DNA of 64,000 nucleotides, taken from contig NZ_QHKX01000001.1 of assembly GCF_003194625.1 (NCBI RefSeq), forward strand, positions 620,001 through 684,000. Direction: 5' to 3'. A program made the translations under genes and the position numbers. The stretch's first letter is position 1. Every line of letters starts with the position of its first letter. Below the pieces are notes generated by a model. It was not told where the DNA came from. It saw only the letters and a list, made by a program, of their open reading frames with translations, and ran no database searches. Origin of the DNA: Nocardioides solisilvae. Its GTDB lineage: Bacteria > Actinomycetota > Actinomycetes > Propionibacteriales > Nocardioidaceae. Shown here piece after piece: positions 35,152 through 42,868 of the stretch.

Positions 35152-36683
35152 GGGGTGGTTCCTTCACCTTCAAGGTCTGCGGCGGGGTCGTCGAGGTCCG
35201 CGAGACGGGCGAGAGCGTCGGCCTCGTCGGTAGTGAGCGGTACGGCGGGGACAAGGAAGTGGCGAAGTTCTCCGTTGGGCCGGATGGCTTCGAAGACCTC
35301 CGTGTCTGCAACCTGGTCGAGGGCGTTCACGCGGGAGGCCAGATGCAGCAGCCCGAGGATTTCCACGGGACGGCGCAGGTCGTCGGGCAGGGCATGGAAC
35401 AGGTCGCCGATGGTCTCGGAATCGCCGCTGTTGAGGGCTCCGACGAGCGCGGCCCGGAGGTCGTCGAGCGAGGGGCCGCCCTGCATGCGGAGTTCCTCCA
35501 CGGTCGGCGGCTCGGGGACGTCATCCTCGATGTCTTCGAGCGGAGGCGGTGGTGCGGCGGAGGCGGGGTCCCAGAGCCGTTCGCGGAGGTGCCCGACCTT
35601 CATGGTGGGCGGCAAGAGTTCCACGGGGACCGTGGCTCGCGGACCGGCAGACTCCATCCACTTGGCCAGTTCCCGGTTGATGCCACGCAGCACCCGGTCG
35701 AGTTCGCGTTCGTGGAGCACGTCGTTGTTGACGATGTGCTCTTTCAAGGTGGCGGTGAGGCGTCGGCGCTGCGCGAGCACGTCCTTGGTGCCTTGCCGGA
35801 TGATGGCCTCCGCGCCCCGGAGTTCGGCCATGTCGGAGGCAACGAGCGCAGCGGAGGCGGGGTGGTCCATCAGGACCTGCACGTTGGTGCGCAGTTGCAG
35901 AAGCATGTCATCGTCGCGCAGCAAAACGAACGCCCCGTCGAAGGCCCGCCCTTCGGCGGTGTCCTTCACCAGGGTGTCCTGCTTGTGCAGGTACTCGTCG
36001 AGCACGTCGGTGACAGGTCGCTCTTCCTCGCGGAAGTCTCGGAGAATCTTGCGGTGCATGTCGAGCACGGACTCTTCGACCCGCTTGAAGTCCGACGGCA
36101 ACTGCCCGATGAGGTCGATGAGGTTGGCGTAACCGTCGAGCATCCGGTCGTCGGAGGCCAGCATGACCTCTCCCCCGTTGGCGAGCCGGTCACGCTCGAC
36201 TTCAAGTTCGCGAATCTGAGCGTTGAGCCGGTCCACACGCGCCTGCGCGTCCGGTGAGGCTTCGAGCGCCCACCGGCGCACCGTGTCCAAGATGGTGGTC
36301 AGCCGCGATTCGGACACCAGCACCCGGTCCCGGGACAGGGTTGCCACCAAGTCGAGCGCCTCCAGCGCAGAGGACGTGAGCGAGTACACCAGCGCGCCGT
36401 CGGCGTCGTTGTCGCGAAACAGCCACTGGTCGTTGACCCAGGTGTTGCACAGCGCTCGCCCGTTCTGCACCGGCGGCACGTCCAGCCCTTCGCGAAGCAG
36501 TTCGCTCAGGTAGGTGTCGACTTGGGCGTGGAGGCGGTCGGCGGGCACGCTGCGCCGGTCGCGTGAGAACGCGGCCCGGAACACGGCGACGCGGAACGCT
36601 GCCCACTTGCCGTCGAGTAGGCGCAGCGTCGGCTTCTCGAAGGCTTCGGTCACCCTGGCGATTTCGCCCACGATGTCGCTCAT
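35148..36683 (-). CDS. jetA: Wadjet kleisin-like subunit JetA (DUF3375)
   Basis: A 511-residue MukF-like kleisin of the Wadjet complex. The DUF3375 start is seen in [20 protein letters not shown]; helical linker segments ([20 protein letters not shown]) follow. The C-terminus has [17 protein letters not shown]. It should dimerise and hold the JetC heads. ATG 36683 is favoured by GGGGG six bases upstream; a GTG two codons earlier (36689) is the alternative. It is the first gene of the jetABCD operon; an inverted repeat lies just upstream. Confidence 0.92.
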   Translation of the reverse strand: MSDIVGEIARVTEAFEKPTLRLLDGKWAAFRVAVFRAAFSRDRRSVPADRLHAQVDTYLSELLREGLDVPPVQNGRALCNTWVNDQWLFRDNDADGALVYSLTSSALEALDLVATLSRDRVLVSESRLTTILDTVRRWALEASPDAQARVDRLNAQIRELEVERDRLANGGEVMLASDDRMLDGYANLIDLIGQLPSDFKRVEESVLDMHRKILRDFREEERPVTDVLDEYLHKQDTLVKDTAEGRAFDGAFVLLRDDDMLLQLRTNVQVLMDHPASAALVASDMAELRGAEAIIRQGTKDVLAQRRRLTATLKEHIVNNDVLHERELDRVLRGINRELAKWMESAGPRATVPVELLPPTMKVGHLRERLWDPASAAPPPPLEDIEDDVPEPPTVEELRMQGGPSLDDLRAALVGALNSGDSETIGDLFHALPDDLRRPVEILGLLHLASRVNALDQVADTEVFEAIRPNGELRHFLVPAVPLTTDEADALARLADLDDPAADLEGEGTTP

Positions 36684-36697
36684 GCTCACCCCCGTTC

Positions 36698-36725
36698 ACC
36701 TGCCGACGACTCGTCCACGGCAGGT
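36698..36725. promoter_or_regulatory. inverted repeat upstream of jetA
   Basis: ACCTGCCG (36698-36705) and CGGCAGGT (36718-36725) form a perfect 8-bp inverted repeat 15 bp before the jetA start. It could be an operator or a leader hairpin. The rest of 36726-37160 has no supported gene. Confidence 0.35.
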
Positions 36726-37183
36726 TAAGCCGTCGCACCGACAGGTCGGGGTGATTCGGAGACGGAGGGTGCCCGACCGGTGCTAGGGGCCGGGGTGCAG
36801 GCTCCGCCTCGGTGGCGGACGAGCGTGGCCCGAGCCGCCTGCAACAGCGGCTCGGGCTCACGTGGTCGGCCGTGTCTGGGTCGAGGAGCCTGTCAATACT
36901 CCTCGCATCCGAACCATCCCGGCCAGCCTCAGTATGTGCGTGGACATGAGGTGGCCGCCACCGTTGCGCACGGGCTCTACGGTCGGCGGCTGGTGCTCCG
37001 ACCGTGTCGTCTAGTGCCCGTATACGTCGCCGAAAGACGCTTCGGTGTGGCTGCGCTGACTCTTGACCTATTGGTTGCCGCCCGAGCGGTGGCGGGCAGG
37101 ATGAGGTCAACATCGGCGCGAGCAGAATCATGCCTGCGACCGCCGACAGTGCGCTGTACTCCTCCTCCGTTGACTGGAAAATG

Positions 37184-37203
37184 TTGTGCAACATGTTGCG
37201 CAA
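37184..37203. promoter_or_regulatory. palindromic operator before the Phd-like gene
   Basis: A near-perfect 20-bp palindrome (TTGTGCAACA, then TGTTGCGCAA). It overlaps a plausible -35 (TTGCGC 37197) with -10 GATACT at 37219, 60 bp before the antitoxin-like gene. Autoregulation by a Phd/YefM-type protein is the likely use. Confidence 0.55.
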
Positions 37204-37265
37204 GACGCTCCGGTAGCCGATACTGGACGTGTCTCACGACCACCACGACCCGAGAGGAGTCCGGC

Positions 37266-37772
37266 ATGGATGTCACCCGCCTCAGCGGTCTCACGGATGC
37301 CAAGAGCCTCAAGCCGCGAGGCCGCTTCGTCGCGGCCGGAACGGATAAGCGGGTCTCGGCCAGCACGTTGCATCAGAAGACTCGCCCGACGCTGGACATG
37401 CTCCGCACCAGCGAAGCGGTCGCGGTCACCCATTACAACGAGGTCGAGGGTTATCTGGTGGCCCCAGACCGCTATGACGGTCTGGTTGAGAATGCGACGC
37501 GCGCTGCTGAGCGGGAGAACGAACTGCGCGCAACGCTGCCGATGCTGTTGGCTGCCGCACGCACTGGTGTTGCCATCCCGTCGGAGACGTTGGAGCGCGT
37601 GATGCCGGGTCACGGGAGTGACGACTGGCGCGCCATCGCCGAGTTTGCAGCCACCTTCCCGGTGCGCCTGTCGGCGGGCGAGCACGGCGAGCACATCACG
37701 CGTGCTCGTTTGTCGGCCCACGCTGGACCCATCGAAGAGTCTGGGAACGACGACGACCTCAATCTCGACTGA
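37266..37772 (+). CDS. Phd/YefM-like antitoxin-type protein
   Basis: A 168-residue protein. Residues 28-75 read like a Phd/YefM antitoxin DNA-binding domain: KRVSASTLHQKTRPTLDMLR followed by VAVTHYNEVEGYLVAPDRYD. It is about twice the length of a typical Phd; the extra C-terminal 90 residues end in an acidic tail (NDDDLNLD), a common toxin-neutralising feature. A 20-bp palindrome overlaps the promoter. Its TGA overlaps the ATG of the next gene by one base (TGATGG). ATG 37266 is used. The toxin identity is not established. Confidence 0.65.
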   Translation: MDVTRLSGLTDAKSLKPRGRFVAAGTDKRVSASTLHQKTRPTLDMLRTSEAVAVTHYNEVEGYLVAPDRYDGLVENATRAAERENELRATLPMLLAAARTGVAIPSETLERVMPGHGSDDWRAIAEFAATFPVRLSAGEHGEHITRARLSAHAGPIEESGNDDDLNLD

Positions 37773-38422
37773 TGGCGGAGGGTTCTCAGCGCGACGCCAT
37801 CATCACCGATGCGTGGTACCCCCGCCCAAGCGACTATTGGGTGCCTGCCGATGAGGCCGAGCAGCCCGGGGCCTGGCCGTACAGGTTCGGCGACCTATTC
37901 AATGCCCCACCGGTCGACGAGCATGGAGTGCCCCTGACGGACAAGCAGGGTGAGCCGTGGCACGCCGTCATGGTGGCCTCTCCCAGTTGCGAAATGGTCT
38001 CGAAGGCTCGCGACAACGACAGCATCGAGGTGGTCCGAGTGCTGCGGCTCGACACCCAGGACCCCAAGGCTCAAGCCGCGATTGTGGCGGGTTGGCAGGA
38101 GAAGGGGGAGCGTGTCACGGTCGCGTTTGCGCACACCGTGTTCCTCGCCCCGGTACCGAGGCACGGCACCCACGCCGAGCCCATGTTCACTCATCTCAAG
38201 AGCACCCGCCGCGTCCCACTGGCTTCACTGCGGGAGGCCGGTCGCGTCGCGGCGTTGACCCACGAGGCTCGGGTCTGCGTCATTCGTCGCGACCTGTACT
38301 ACCGATACCGGTGGCTGGTGCCGATGAGCGATGTCGCAGAGGCGGAGCGGGTCCGTATCAGCAACGACCCCTTCTTCACGCCTCCGCGACCCGACTGGGC
38401 ACCGCTGGACCCCGACGCCTGA
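37772..38422 (+). CDS. unrecognised partner of the Phd-like protein
   Basis: A 216-residue soluble protein that I cannot place in a family. Notable segments are PRPSDYWVPADEAEQPGAWP, RFGDLFNAPPVDEHG, then AVMVASPSCEMVSKARDNDS and VEVVRV-like strands. The GD-x-x-N-x-PP followed by a strand ending in ASPSC recalls the SH3-like barrel start of MazF-type proteins, but this is weak. Conserved-looking aromatic and Arg residues (RRDLYYRYRWLVP) lie near the end. Coupled to the antitoxin-like gene by a one-base overlap, it is the natural toxin candidate of the pair. Confidence 0.5.
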   Translation: MAEGSQRDAIITDAWYPRPSDYWVPADEAEQPGAWPYRFGDLFNAPPVDEHGVPLTDKQGEPWHAVMVASPSCEMVSKARDNDSIEVVRVLRLDTQDPKAQAAIVAGWQEKGERVTVAFAHTVFLAPVPRHGTHAEPMFTHLKSTRRVPLASLREAGRVAALTHEARVCVIRRDLYYRYRWLVPMSDVAEAERVRISNDPFFTPPRPDWAPLDPDA

Positions 38423-38470
38423 CCAGCATCTGCCCCGCATACGCCTCGTCAACCCCTAGGCTCAGGCGCT

Positions 38471-38944
38471 GTGACCACACCGACTGCGCCCCGAGCAAAC
38501 CGGAACGTGTCGGGACCACAGAAGTGGTGCTCGCCGCCCGAGGCGTTCGGACAACTGGAGATTCGCGGAGAGCGCATCACCGAACGGACTTGGCTTCCGC
38601 CGAACGGCAACGACCTGGTCGAGGTTGCGAAGTTCCGGGCTGCGGTTATGCAGCACGTCATCTGCCTGCACGTACGCAAGGCCAAGAATGAAGAGCAGTT
38701 CGGTCCGAACGGTGAGCATCGGCTCACCCAGGAGCAACTGGCGGCGCTGGACCCGCGCCCGGACACCCAGAAGCGGTGGAACGCGCGGCTGTGCGGGCGG
38801 GCCAACTTGACCACCGCCGACATGGCCACGCTCATGGTCATCCTCCCCGGAGCAATGCCGAGCGAGGACGAGGTCCGTACGTTCATTGAGGTAGCCGAGA
38901 AGCGCATCGAGCCGCCCGAGTGGTGGCGCTGGCCCGACCGCTGA
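38471..38944 (+). CDS. orphan protein in the mobile element
   Basis: A 157-residue soluble protein of no recognised family. It contains WLPPNGNDLVEVAKFRAAVM, QFGPNGEHRLTQEQLAALD, and a helical segment with RANLTTADMATLMVILPGAM. The LTQEQLA-spacer-LTTADMA pattern faintly resembles a helix-turn-helix regulator, so it may bind DNA, but I would not rely on that. GTG 38471 was chosen. It lies 48 bp after the toxin-candidate gene on the same strand and may belong to that operon. Confidence 0.5.
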   Translation: MTTPTAPRANRNVSGPQKWCSPPEAFGQLEIRGERITERTWLPPNGNDLVEVAKFRAAVMQHVICLHVRKAKNEEQFGPNGEHRLTQEQLAALDPRPDTQKRWNARLCGRANLTTADMATLMVILPGAMPSEDEVRTFIEVAEKRIEPPEWWRWPDR

Positions 38945-39415
38945 GGCGAGGCAACTGCATCAGCAGCGAGGGGCCGCTACCCCTAGGGCATAGGCCGCTG
39001 TAGCCACAATCGGCAAAATGGGCCGGGGCGCAAAGTGCCATGGCAGACGCTGCCAGGGCGTTGTTTGCGGGCAGATTTCAGACGGAATCTCGACAACGAT
39101 TCCTGTCATGAACAACAGCACTCCCTCCTCGCCCCTCACCTCGATGTTCGCGTCGAGCGCGCGGTCGACCAGGCCACCGGGACCCACTTGGCGGCGGCTC
39201 TTGACGCGACCACCGGTCCGGACGCTACGGTGCACAACATCGAACGTATGTTCGAGTGTGGTAGCAGTGACCGCGCCGGAGACGGCGCACAGTCTGAGGA
39301 GAGTGCGGGATGCACGAGCGGTACAGAGACCGGCTGGCGGTCCTCTACCCGTGCCACCACGGGTCCCATTAGCCCGAACCGTTCCCGGCGCGGGCCCGGC
39401 TCCCTCGGAGTGCTC
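38945..39415. other. intergenic region before tnsA
   Basis: About 470 bp without a supported gene. Open frames here extend in from tnsA upstream but show no protein-like composition. It must hold the tnsAB promoter; no clear -35/-10 pair or stable hairpin stood out. Confidence 0.5.
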
Positions 39416-40003
39416 ATGCCGACCCTGCTCCCCGCGCGGCCCACCTTCACCGGTCGCGGCACCGGCGACCTCGGCTCGCTGACCCACGGCCTCATCGGCT
39501 CTCACATCCAGTTCGTCACCGGCGGCGAGGAGCCGAGTGACCTGCTGGCTCGCATGTACGCAGTCGCCTACGCCGTCATCGACGCCAACCCGAACGCCAC
39601 CCGTGTACTGGCGACCGAGGCAGCCAGCCTCGCGTTCCGTTACCTGACCGAGTTCCCGCCCGCTCCGCCGTGGCGGCTCCTCGCGGTCGAGTACGACACC
39701 GGCAGCGGGCCTGTGGACCTGGCGTGGGTGCACGAGGCGACCGGTGAGGTGTTCTTCGACGAGGTGAAAACCAGCCGGGTGTCCAGCGGGCGTCAGGTGC
39801 CGCCGACCTGGGTGGCGCAGGCGCGCCGATACGCGGCTGCCGGGTCGGTCCGGTTCAGTGGCTCGTTCCTCGGAGTGCGCCTGGTGCCGTTGATGTCCGC
39901 CGACACAACCCGGCTGGTGCGCGACCGTGAGCCGGTGGCCGGGCTGTCCCCTACGCCGGTGGCACCGCTGCGCCGCTCGGTTCCGGGTGGGGGTGTGCGC
40001 TGA
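39416..40003 (+). CDS. tnsA: TnsA-like transposon endonuclease
   Basis: A 195-residue PD-(D/E)XK nuclease of the TnsA type, which cuts the 5' strand ends of a Tn7-like element. The catalytic signature is visible as GPVDLAWVHEATGEVFFDEV followed by KTS: D in PVDL, then E-x-K. Preceding helices include SLAFRYLTEFPP and WRLLAVEYDTGSG. ATG 39416 has GGAG five bases upstream. The stop overlaps the tnsB-like start (TGATG). It is shorter than Tn7 TnsA, whose extra C-terminal domain binds TnsC. Confidence 0.75.
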   Translation: MPTLLPARPTFTGRGTGDLGSLTHGLIGSHIQFVTGGEEPSDLLARMYAVAYAVIDANPNATRVLATEAASLAFRYLTEFPPAPPWRLLAVEYDTGSGPVDLAWVHEATGEVFFDEVKTSRVSSGRQVPPTWVAQARRYAAAGSVRFSGSFLGVRLVPLMSADTTRLVRDREPVAGLSPTPVAPLRRSVPGGGVR

Positions 40004-41007
40004 TGACCACCTCGATGTCGCACGAGCAGAGCCATGGGTTCGTGGTCACGCCGGAGTTGAGGGACGCAGTGCTGTCCACCCTGCTGCGGCGCAAGGAGGA
40101 GCAGGGTCAGGTCCGCAGCGCTGACGTACGTGACGCGGTGCGGGTGCTGGGCTGTTCGGAGCGGACCGTGTGGCGGTGGTTGCAGCGCGGCTACGGCCCG
40201 AAGACGCAGCGCAAGCGTTGGGAGCCGGACCCGGAGTACAAGACGATGCTGGTCCGTCACGGCGGCTCCATCGCCGACCTCCGCGAAACCCTGGTGGCGG
40301 ACGGCAAGGAGACCGTGTGCGCCCGGACGATGCAGCGCGCGTTCGCCCGCGAGTACCCCGCCGCGTTGCTCGCCTTCGCCCGGGAGGGCTACCAGTCGGC
40401 GCAGGCGCAGTTGCCGACCAGCAAGATGCCCGACCTGGCCGTCAACGAGGAGTGGTCGATGGACGACACCCAACTGCCGGTGTGGTGCATCCTCCCGTCC
40501 GGCGAGGTCGGTAAGGCGCAGATGCAGGGCATCATCGAGGGCTGCACCCGCTACATCTTGTCGTTGAACGTTTCTCCTTACACGTTCAACACCGAGGACG
40601 CCGTGGAGAACCTGGCGACTGCGATGGCGGGCCACCACACCGAAAACGGCGTATTCGTCGGCGGAAAGCCTCGCGCGCTGCGCACCGACCGGGGCAGCAT
40701 CTTCGTCGCTCGCGCCACCTCGATGGGGTTGGTGACCGAGAAGATTGACCGCCGTTACAGCGAGCCGTATACGCCGCAGCAGAACGGCAAGATTGAACGC
40801 TGGCACCGCTTCAAGCGCAGGTTGCGGAAGTTGCCCGGTTTCGACTGGACCGACTTCAAGCCAGGCGACCCGCGCAAGGCTGCCGTCCCGCCACCACCGG
40901 AGCACCTACTGACATCGGGTGTCGCGACCACTGACATCAAGGTGTCGCGTCTCATCAGTGGGCCATGTCGACGAAGCGCGAGTAGTGACCCTGGAAGGCG
41001 ACGGTGA
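40003..41007 (+). CDS. tnsB: TnsB/Mu-type DDE transposase, 3'-truncated
   Basis: A 334-residue reading frame with an N-terminal HTH (VRVLGCSERTVWRWLQRGYG) and an integrase-like core. Catalytic residues are visible: D in WSMDDTQL, D in ALRTDRGSIF, and E in YTPQQNGKIERWHR. TniA/TnsB proteins normally extend about 200 further residues with a Mu-type C-terminal beta barrel and a TnsC contact. Here the frame instead enters the right-end repeats (40908-40951) and runs 53 bp into dnaB before stopping, so the 3' half is missing. No tnsC follows. Confidence 0.8.
   Translation: MTTSMSHEQSHGFVVTPELRDAVLSTLLRRKEEQGQVRSADVRDAVRVLGCSERTVWRWLQRGYGPKTQRKRWEPDPEYKTMLVRHGGSIADLRETLVADGKETVCARTMQRAFAREYPAALLAFAREGYQSAQAQLPTSKMPDLAVNEEWSMDDTQLPVWCILPSGEVGKAQMQGIIEGCTRYILSLNVSPYTFNTEDAVENLATAMAGHHTENGVFVGGKPRALRTDRGSIFVARATSMGLVTEKIDRRYSEPYTPQQNGKIERWHRFKRRLRKLPGFDWTDFKPGDPRKAAVPPPPEHLLTSGVATTDIKVSRLISGPCRRSASSDPGRRR
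40908..40951. repeat. right-end transposase-binding tandem repeats
   Basis: Two exactly adjoining 22-bp repeats, 40908-40929 and 40930-40951, sharing ACTGACATC at the start and GGTGTCGCG towards the end. They abut the terminal TCA at 40952-40954 and are the probable binding sites of the TnsB-like transposase. Confidence 0.8.
40955..40959. repeat. target-site duplication, right copy (TCAGT)
   Basis: TCAGT directly after the element's right terminus. On the minus strand it reads ACTGA and supplies the TGA stop codon of dnaB. Confidence 0.85.
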
Positions 41008-42385
41008 TGTCGCGGGTGGGGCCGTTGCGGTGCTTGGCCACGATCAGGTCGGCCTCGCCGGGGCGGGTCGACTCCTTCTCGTAGACGTCGTCGCGGTGCA
41101 GCAGGATCACCATGTCGGCGTCCTGCTCGATGGAGCCGGACTCACGCAGGTCGCTCATCATCGGACGCTTGTCGCCACGCTGCTCGGGGCCACGGTTGAG
41201 CTGGGAGAGCGCGATGATCGGGACCTCGAGCTCCTTGGCCAGCAGCTTGATCTGGCGGGAGAACTCCGAGACCTCGAGCTGGCGGGACTCGACCTTCTTG
41301 CCCGAGCTCATCAGCTGCAGGTAGTCGATGACGATGAGGCGCAGGTCGTGCTTCTGCTTCAGGCGCCGGGCCTTGGCCCTGATCTCCATCATTGTCATGT
41401 TGGGCGAGTCGTCGATGTACATCGGGGCGGCCGAGACCTCGCCCATCTTCTTGGCGAGCTTGTCCCAGTCCTCCTCCTGCATGTTGCCGTTGCGGATGTG
41501 GTTGAGCGCCACCTTCGCCTCGGCGGACAGCAGTCGCATGACGATCTCGGAGCGCGTCATCTCCAGGCTGAAGAAGACCGACGCCATGTTGTTGTGGATC
41601 GACGCGGCGCGACAGAAGTCGAGGGCGAGGGTCGACTTCCCCATGGCAGGTCGGGCCGCGACGATGATCATCTGGCCGGAGTGGAGACCGTTGGTGAGGT
41701 CGTCCATGTCGGCGAAGCCGGTCGGCACGCCGTAGACGCCGGCCTCCCGGTTGCTGATCGCCTCGATCTCGTCGAGGACGCCGTTCATGATGTCGCTCAG
41801 CGGGGCGTAGTCCTCGCCGGAGCGCTTGTCGGCGATCTTGTAGACCTCGGCCTGCGCCTGGTCGACCACGTCGTCGACCTGGCCCTCGCCCGCGTAGCCG
41901 ATCTGGACGATCTTGGTGCCGGCCTCGACCAGCCGCCGCAGGATCGCCTTCTCGCGCACGATCTCGGCGTAGTAGCCGGCGTTGGCCGCGATCGGCACGT
42001 TGGCCGAGAGGGTGTGCAGGTAGGGAGCCCCGCCGACCCGCTGCAGCTCGCCGCGCCGCTGCAGCTCGGCGGCGACGGTGACCGGGTCGGCGGGCTCCCC
42101 ACGGCCGTAGAGGTCGATGATCGCGTCGTGGATCAGCTCGTGGGCGGGCCGGTAGAAGTCGACCCCGCGGACCGTCTCCGAGACGTCGGCGATCGCGTCC
42201 TTCGAGAGCAGCATCGAGCCCAGGACGCTCTGCTCCGCGGCGTTGTCCTGCGGGGGCGTCCGGTCGTGGGGCCGGCGCGGGGCCTCGCCGGGCTCGTAGG
42301 CCGCGGGACCGTCGCCCCACTGCTCGAAGTCGTCGCCGTACGGGGGCTCGGAGGGCCCGACCGTGTCCTGCTCGGCGATGCTCAA
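40955..42385 (-). CDS. dnaB: replicative DNA helicase DnaB
   Basis: A 476-residue hexameric helicase that unwinds DNA ahead of the replisome. The N-terminal DnaB domain begins PPQDNAAEQSVLGSMLLSKD; the RecA-like motor has Walker A ARPAMGKSTLALDF, Walker B LRLIVIDYLQLM and the end motif IVAKHRNGPTRDITVAF. There is no intein. The start is TTG 42385 (LSIAEQDTVG), with GGAGG six bases before it; no better ATG or GTG exists. The stop codon lies in the 5-bp target duplication of the adjacent element, so the coding sequence ends intact (FVDMAH). Confidence 0.95.
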   Translation of the reverse strand: MSIAEQDTVGPSEPPYGDDFEQWGDGPAAYEPGEAPRRPHDRTPPQDNAAEQSVLGSMLLSKDAIADVSETVRGVDFYRPAHELIHDAIIDLYGRGEPADPVTVAAELQRRGELQRVGGAPYLHTLSANVPIAANAGYYAEIVREKAILRRLVEAGTKIVQIGYAGEGQVDDVVDQAQAEVYKIADKRSGEDYAPLSDIMNGVLDEIEAISNREAGVYGVPTGFADMDDLTNGLHSGQMIIVAARPAMGKSTLALDFCRAASIHNNMASVFFSLEMTRSEIVMRLLSAEAKVALNHIRNGNMQEEDWDKLAKKMGEVSAAPMYIDDSPNMTMMEIRAKARRLKQKHDLRLIVIDYLQLMSSGKKVESRQLEVSEFSRQIKLLAKELEVPIIALSQLNRGPEQRGDKRPMMSDLRESGSIEQDADMVILLHRDDVYEKESTRPGEADLIVAKHRNGPTRDITVAFQGHYSRFVDMAH

Positions 42386-42541
42386 GGGGGGCCTCCGGGA
42401 GGGTGTGGAAGGGGGCTGACCAGCGCTGTCCACGGTAGGGAAGACCACCGACAGGACGGGTCCGGGGACCCCCGGGCGGGGAGGTCCCGGGTGCTGTCCG
42501 TGCGCGACGGTACGTCCCGGCGGGCCACTTGGCACAGCCCG

Positions 42542-42809
42542 TTCTCCACAGGCTCTGTGGATAACCCACCCGTGGTGGTGCAGGAACTCTCCGCATCTGT
42601 GCAGCAGCCCGGGTGTGTTGTGTGGAAAACATGTCCACAACTTCCACGACACGCCCTCTGACCTGCGAAGACGTCGTACCCAGCCTGTGGATGAAAGTTG
42701 GGGACAAAGAAATTTGCCCGGCCCGCCCGGCATGTGAAACCCGTCGGTTGCTTTGTCGACAAGTAGGTGACGACACGCCGAGGGGTGTGATATCCCCCGG
42801 ATGTCCACA
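42542..42809. promoter_or_regulatory. cluster of DnaA-box-like sites
   Basis: Upstream of dnaB, 42386-42868 has no gene. It contains TGTGGATAA at 42556 (perfect TTATCCACA on the minus strand). Near matches are TTCTCCACA 42542, TGTGGAAAA 42621, ATGTCCACA 42631, TGTGGATGA 42686 and ATGTCCACA 42801. These fit DnaA-box consensus with 0-2 mismatches. Confidence 0.5.
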
Positions 42810-42868
42810 GGGGACGTCGGCTCAACCCGTATGAGTCAAGCGTCACTGCTGCCCATTACACTGCGCAG

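Larger units (their letters stand above)
27390..40954. mobile_element. Tn7-like transposable element carrying mercury resistance and Wadjet defence genes
   Basis: A 13,565-bp element with TG...CA termini and 5-bp direct repeats TCAGT on both sides. Within the first 27 bases, the left end and the inverted right end share GCGACA at positions 7-12 and TG, one variable base, CAGTGG at positions 19-27; each end has a second copy of the motif about 22-24 bp inward. Coding order: degraded membrane ORF, merA, merR, jetDCBA, Phd-like gene, unknown partner, orphan gene, TnsA-like, TnsB-like. GC content is visibly lower than in flanking genes. There is no TnsC, TniQ or TnsD/E, so it is probably immobile without help. 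Confidence 0.85.

Noticed and set aside
39041..39060. GGCAGACGCTGCCAGGG considered as a third copy of the 36-bp hairpin core
   Set aside because: It matches only in AGACGCTGC and lacks the second arm; chance similarity.
39035..39415. In-frame upstream extension of the tnsA-like gene to 39035
   Set aside because: The extension has no protein-like composition or ribosome-binding site, and ATG 39416 has GGAG at correct distance.
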